This document shows positions 61,129-64,000 of a stretch of DNA of 64,000 nucleotides, in pieces. The number at the start of each line of letters is the position of its first letter. Position 1 is the first letter of the stretch. The notes beneath the pieces are model-generated. The model did not search any database. It was not told the origin of the DNA and was given only the letters and a program-made list of their open reading frames with translations. A program made the position numbers and the translations under genes. The DNA lies in NCBI RefSeq assembly GCF_042926695.1, contig NZ_CP170642.1:310001-374000 (forward strand). The letters run 5' to 3'. The stretch comes from Lonepinella koalarum. GTDB taxonomy: Bacteria; Pseudomonadota; Gammaproteobacteria; Enterobacterales; Pasteurellaceae.

Positions 61129-62408
61129 CCGTTGCTGTATTATTTATTCTCTTATTTGTGTTTATGTTTATTGGGGTACCGATTGCTATTTCTCTTGGTT
61201 TATCGGGGGCAGTGGTCATTATGTTATTTAGTCAGGATAAACTCAGTTCGCTGACGATTAAGCTGTTTGAAACCTCTGAACATTATACTCTACTGGCAAT
61301 TCCTTTTTTCTTATTGGCTGGATCTTTTATGACGACTGGTGGCGTGGCAAGACGCTTAATTGATTTTGCTAATGCAACAGTGGGGCATATTCGTGGTGGG
61401 TTAGCCATTGCTTCGGTATTATCTTGTATGCTATTTGCTGCGCTTTCCGGCTCAAGTCCTGCGACCGTTGCGGCTGTGGGTTCTATTGCGATTGCAGGTA
61501 TGGTACGCTCTGGTTATCCTATCGGTTTTGGTACAGGGATTATTTGTAACGCGGGTACCTTAGGGATTTTAATTCCCCCTTCTGTGGTGATGGTGGTTTA
61601 TGCTGCTGCCACAGAAACATCCGTTGGGCGTTTATTTATGGCGGGGGTCGTACCTGGATTCTTGTTAGGATCGGTGTTAATGGTGGCGATTTATGTGGTG
61701 GCAAGAATTAAAAAATTGCCAGCTCAACCAAGAGCCAGTGTCAAAGAATGGTTGAAAGCCGCAGGTAAAGCCATTTGGGGATTATTGCTGATGGTGATCA
61801 TTCTTGGCGGTATTTATAGCGGTGTGTTTACTCCCACAGAAGCCGCAGCAGTTGCCGCAGTGTATTCTTTTGTGATAGCTGTGTTCGTGTATAAAGATGT
61901 TAAATTGCGTGATTGTCCAAGAATTTTATTAGAATCTGCCAAATTAAGCGTAATGTTAATGTTTATTATCGCTAATGCTATGCTATTTGCACATGTATTA
62001 ACCACGGAACAAATTCCGCAATTTATCACTCAAGTAGTAACCGAAATGAATTTGCAACCTTGGACTTTCCTTGTCGCAGTGAATATTGTGTTATTAGTTG
62101 CGGGGGCATTTATGGAACCATCTGCAGTGATTCTGATTTTAGCACCAATTTTATTCCCGATTGCAACGCAATTAGGCATTGATCCAATTCACTTAGGGAT
62201 TATTATGGTGGTGAATATGGAAATTGGTTTAATTACACCGCCGATCGGTTTAAATCTCTTTGTGTCTTCTGCCATTACTGGCATGCCACTAACACAGGTG
62301 ATTAAAGCAGCGATGCCATGGTTAATGTTACTCTTGTTCTTCCTATTATTGATTACCTATATTCCTGCAATTTCGTTGACTTTACCAAATTTAATTGGCA
62401 TTAATTAG
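61125..62408 (+). CDS. dctM: TRAP transporter large permease, DctM type
   Basis: The main transport subunit of the TRAP system. The 427 residues have about 11-12 membrane segments. Conserved stretches are FIGVPIAISLGLSG, SGSSPATVAAVGSIAIAGM, NAGTLGILIPPSVVMVVYA and NMEIGLITPPIGLNLFV. It overlaps dctQ by 4 bases and ends the dctPQM operon. Confidence 0.94.
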   Translation: MTVAVLFILLFVFMFIGVPIAISLGLSGAVVIMLFSQDKLSSLTIKLFETSEHYTLLAIPFFLLAGSFMTTGGVARRLIDFANATVGHIRGGLAIASVLSCMLFAALSGSSPATVAAVGSIAIAGMVRSGYPIGFGTGIICNAGTLGILIPPSVVMVVYAAATETSVGRLFMAGVVPGFLLGSVLMVAIYVVARIKKLPAQPRASVKEWLKAAGKAIWGLLLMVIILGGIYSGVFTPTEAAAVAAVYSFVIAVFVYKDVKLRDCPRILLESAKLSVMLMFIIANAMLFAHVLTTEQIPQFITQVVTEMNLQPWTFLVAVNIVLLVAGAFMEPSAVILILAPILFPIATQLGIDPIHLGIIMVVNMEIGLITPPIGLNLFVSSAITGMPLTQVIKAAMPWLMLLLFFLLLITYIPAISLTLPNLIGIN

Positions 62409-62433
62409 GTTATCAATACTCAAAATAAAATAA

Positions 62434-62455
62434 TTCCTGCACATTTGTGCAGGAA
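62434..62455 (+). terminator. Hairpin between dctM and menH
   Basis: A 9-bp stem TTCCTGCAC (62434-62442) / GTGCAGGAA (62447-62455) with a 4-base loop. There is no T run after it, and its right arm runs into the AGGAAAGGAT ribosome site of menH, so it could also affect menH translation. Confidence 0.5.
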
Positions 62456-62466
62456 AGGATATAAAT

Positions 62467-63228
62467 ATGCCCTCAATCATCTTTCTCCACGGCTTACTCG
62501 GTACAAACGCCGATTGGCATGCCGTCATTGAAAAATTCGCTGAAAAAGCACCGCAGATTGACTGTATTGCTTTGGATTTGCCCTTGCACGGTGAAAATAA
62601 GCCTGTTGAAGTGACGGGTTTTGAGCAAACGGCACAATTTGTTTCGCAACAAATTCAGCAAAAAATTCAAAATAAGCCTTATATTTTAGTGGGTTACTCG
62701 CTCGGTGGGAGGATTGCGCTGTATTATGCGTTGCAAGCTCAATGGGAAAAAGGCAATCTACAAGGCTTGATTTTGGAAGGGGCAAATTTGGGGTTAAAGA
62801 ATGAACAAGAAAAACAGCAACGCTGGCAAAACGATCAATATTGGGCTAAGCGGTTTATGAAAGAAAATCCCGAAACTGTGTTACAAGATTGGTATCAGCA
62901 GTCTGTTTTTGCGCATTTAACAGAACAGCAACGTGCCAACTTAATCGCTAAACGTGCCTCAAACTGCGGTGAAAATATTGGCAAAATGTTGCTTGCTACC
63001 AGCCTTGCTAAACAGCCTGATTTTAGTGAAAAAGTGCGGTCAAAAAGTCTGCCAATTTATTATTTGCTAGGTGAGCGAGATCGAAAATTTTGCCAACTTG
63101 CCAAACAGAAAAATTTACACTTTAGTATTATTCCCAATGCTGGACATAACGCCCATTTAGAAAATCCCGTTGCCTTTGCGGAACAATTACGCCGTTTTGC
63201 TTTTGAGATTGCGAAAGTTCCGTTATAA
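62467..63228 (+). CDS. menH: SHCHC synthase MenH
   Basis: An alpha/beta hydrolase-fold lyase that removes pyruvate from the MenD product SEPHCHC. The 253 residues show the oxyanion region FLHGLLGTNADWH, the nucleophile elbow VGYSLGGRIALYYAL (Ser about 78), the acid region LLGERDRKF and the catalytic His in NAGHNAHLENP. Being next to menB supports MenH over a general hydrolase. It is 36 bases after the hairpin that follows dctM. An uptake core lies near 63030. Confidence 0.92.
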   Translation: MPSIIFLHGLLGTNADWHAVIEKFAEKAPQIDCIALDLPLHGENKPVEVTGFEQTAQFVSQQIQQKIQNKPYILVGYSLGGRIALYYALQAQWEKGNLQGLILEGANLGLKNEQEKQQRWQNDQYWAKRFMKENPETVLQDWYQQSVFAHLTEQQRANLIAKRASNCGENIGKMLLATSLAKQPDFSEKVRSKSLPIYYLLGERDRKFCQLAKQKNLHFSIIPNAGHNAHLENPVAFAEQLRRFAFEIAKVPL

Positions 63229-63259
63229 TGCAGATCATTTATTTATTGTTCCATTTTTT

Positions 63260-63334
63260 GTAGGGGCGGAGCTATATATCCGCCCGTTAAAAACGGAGCG
63301 TGATTTTTGGGCGGATACACAGATCCGCCTTTAC
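63260..63334. repeat. Inverted pair of 26-base GGGCGGA-type repeats before menB
   Basis: Unit 1 at 63260-63285 runs from GTAGGGGCGGA to TATCCGCCC; unit 2 at 63309-63334 is in opposite orientation. The two agree at 21 of 26 positions. Each unit is itself nearly palindromic (GGCGGA...TCCGCC), and a CCGTTAAAAACGG hairpin lies between them. The whole forms a folded, GC-rich block in an AT-rich spacer. Confidence 0.75.
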
Positions 63335-63364
63335 AATGTATTTTGTTATTAACAAGGAAATTTT

Positions 63365-64000
63365 ATGCAAAATCCAAAAGATAATGTGCTTTATGCCCCA
63401 GTTGAATGGGTGGATCATAGCCAAGGTTACAACGATATTCTTTATCATAAATCCACAGACGGCATTGCCAAAATCACCATTAATCGTCCAGAAGTGCGTA
63501 ATGCGTTCCGTCCGCAAACGGTGAAAGAAATGATTACCGCATTTTCTGATGCGCGTTTTGATGAAAAAATCGGTGTTATTGTGTTAACCGGGCAAGGCGA
63601 AAAGGCGTTCTGTTCTGGTGGCGACCAAAAAGTACGTGGCGACTACGGTGGTTATAAGGATGAAAATGGTGTACATCATTTGAATGTACTAGATTTTCAA
63701 CGAGATATTCGTACCTGCCCGAAACCTGTAGTTGCCATGGTGGCAGGTTATGCCATTGGTGGTGGTCATGTATTGCATATGTTATGTGATATTACTATTT
63801 CAGCCGATAATGCGATTTACGGGCAAACGGGTCCGAAAGTGGGATCTTTTGACGGCGGTTGGGGGGCAAGTTATATGGCTCGCCTTGTGGGACAGAAAAA
63901 AGCTCGTGAAATCTGGTTCTTATGCCGTCAATACAATGCGCAAGAAGCGTTGGATATGGGCTTAGTGAATACTGTGGTGCCTTATGCCGATTTAGAAAAA
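63365..64000 (+). CDS. menB: DHNA-CoA synthase MenB, N-terminal 212 residues (3' end outside window)
   Basis: 1,4-dihydroxy-2-naphthoyl-CoA synthase, which closes the second ring of menaquinone. The frame is open to the window edge; full MenB is about 285 residues. It starts at MQNPKDNVLYAPVEWVDH behind AAGGAAA. The crotonase-fold features are ITINRPEVRNAFRP, GEKAFCSGGDQKVRGDYGG (the oxyanion and CoA loop), MVAGYAIGGGHVLHMLCD and TGPKVGSFDGGWGASYMARLVG split by a loop. Together with menH, menF and menD it supplies four steps of menaquinone synthesis. Confidence 0.96.
   Translation, partial: MQNPKDNVLYAPVEWVDHSQGYNDILYHKSTDGIAKITINRPEVRNAFRPQTVKEMITAFSDARFDEKIGVIVLTGQGEKAFCSGGDQKVRGDYGGYKDENGVHHLNVLDFQRDIRTCPKPVVAMVAGYAIGGGHVLHMLCDITISADNAIYGQTGPKVGSFDGGWGASYMARLVGQKKAREIWFLCRQYNAQEALDMGLVNTVVPYADLEK

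Noticed and set aside
1..64000. CRISPR arrays, rRNA, tRNA genes, insertion sequences
   Set aside because: I looked for regularly spaced repeats, tRNA arms and CCA ends, rRNA-like conserved blocks and transposase motifs and saw none; a covariance or repeat search could still find something small.

Overview
The window is a contiguous piece of a Pasteurellaceae chromosome. The evidence is its low GC, dense Hin-type DNA uptake signal sequences (core AAGTGCGGT, either orientation, inside genes and paired in terminators), and gene neighbourhoods that I recall from Haemophilus and Pasteurella: nhaB/fadR, aroK-aroB-dam, secM-secA-mutT, ampD/pilABCD, yejM/yejL/yejK and menF-menD. A chromosomal nadV suggests an organism that does not need V factor and can use nicotinamide. 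The species cannot be fixed from this sequence; a Pasteurella, Basfia or Rodentibacter-like member of the Hin-USS group would fit.

Layout. 1-11.6 kb: the end of mrcA, DUF554, dsbB, nhaB, then fadR, xerD, aroK, aroB, dam, nadV and dciA. 11.6-15.2 kb: secM with a visible arrest motif, secA, mutT. 15.2-19.6 kb: a LysR regulator, a small flavin-fold protein, and a minus-strand operon coding for an AroY/LpdC-like UbiD-family decarboxylase, a UbiX-like flavin prenyltransferase and a second DUF554 membrane protein. 19.7-25.0 kb: one very large gene that joins a DEDD exonuclease-like domain, a RecQ-like helicase and a UvrD-like helicase. 25.2-29.3 kb: a his operon start with promoter, His-codon leader peptide and attenuator, then hisG, hisD, a RhuM-like fragment and hisC; hisBHAF-IE do not follow. 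29.3-33 kb: an epimerase, a methyltransferase, mtr behind a TrpR-like operator, and rdgC. 33-40.2 kb: proC, alaA, menF-menD, lexA, pflA. 40.2-47.5 kb: a sulfate island, with cysH-cysD-cysN on one strand and sbp-cysT-cysW-cysA on the other. 47.5-52.5 kb: yejM, yejL, yejK, bamE, a HAD phosphatase, ampD. 52.5-57.5 kb: pilABCD, coaE, yacG and a GNAT-like gene. 57.5-62.4 kb: a tandem glycine riboswitch with its Na+/amino-acid symporter, then a TRAP transporter (dctPQM) behind a CRP-like site. 62.4-64 kb: menH and the start of menB.

How the parts work together. The sulfate genes cover uptake, activation to APS and reduction; the CysH has the cysteine motifs of the iron-sulfur APS-reductase type, so no APS kinase is required, and none is present here. 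Four menaquinone genes lie at two loci about 24 kb apart. The pil genes form a type IV pilus and competence module and sit among many uptake signals. Several control devices can be read directly: his attenuation, SecM arrest, a tandem glycine riboswitch with P0 helix, a TrpR-like operator on mtr, CRP-like sites, and intrinsic terminators built from paired uptake sequences.

The strongest candidate for a little-described system is the 1750-residue exonuclease/RecQ/UvrD fusion, next to the broken his operon with its RhuM fragment. No CRISPR array, rRNA, tRNA, transposase or prophage was seen. All identifications come from reading the sequence and remembered family knowledge; no searches were run.
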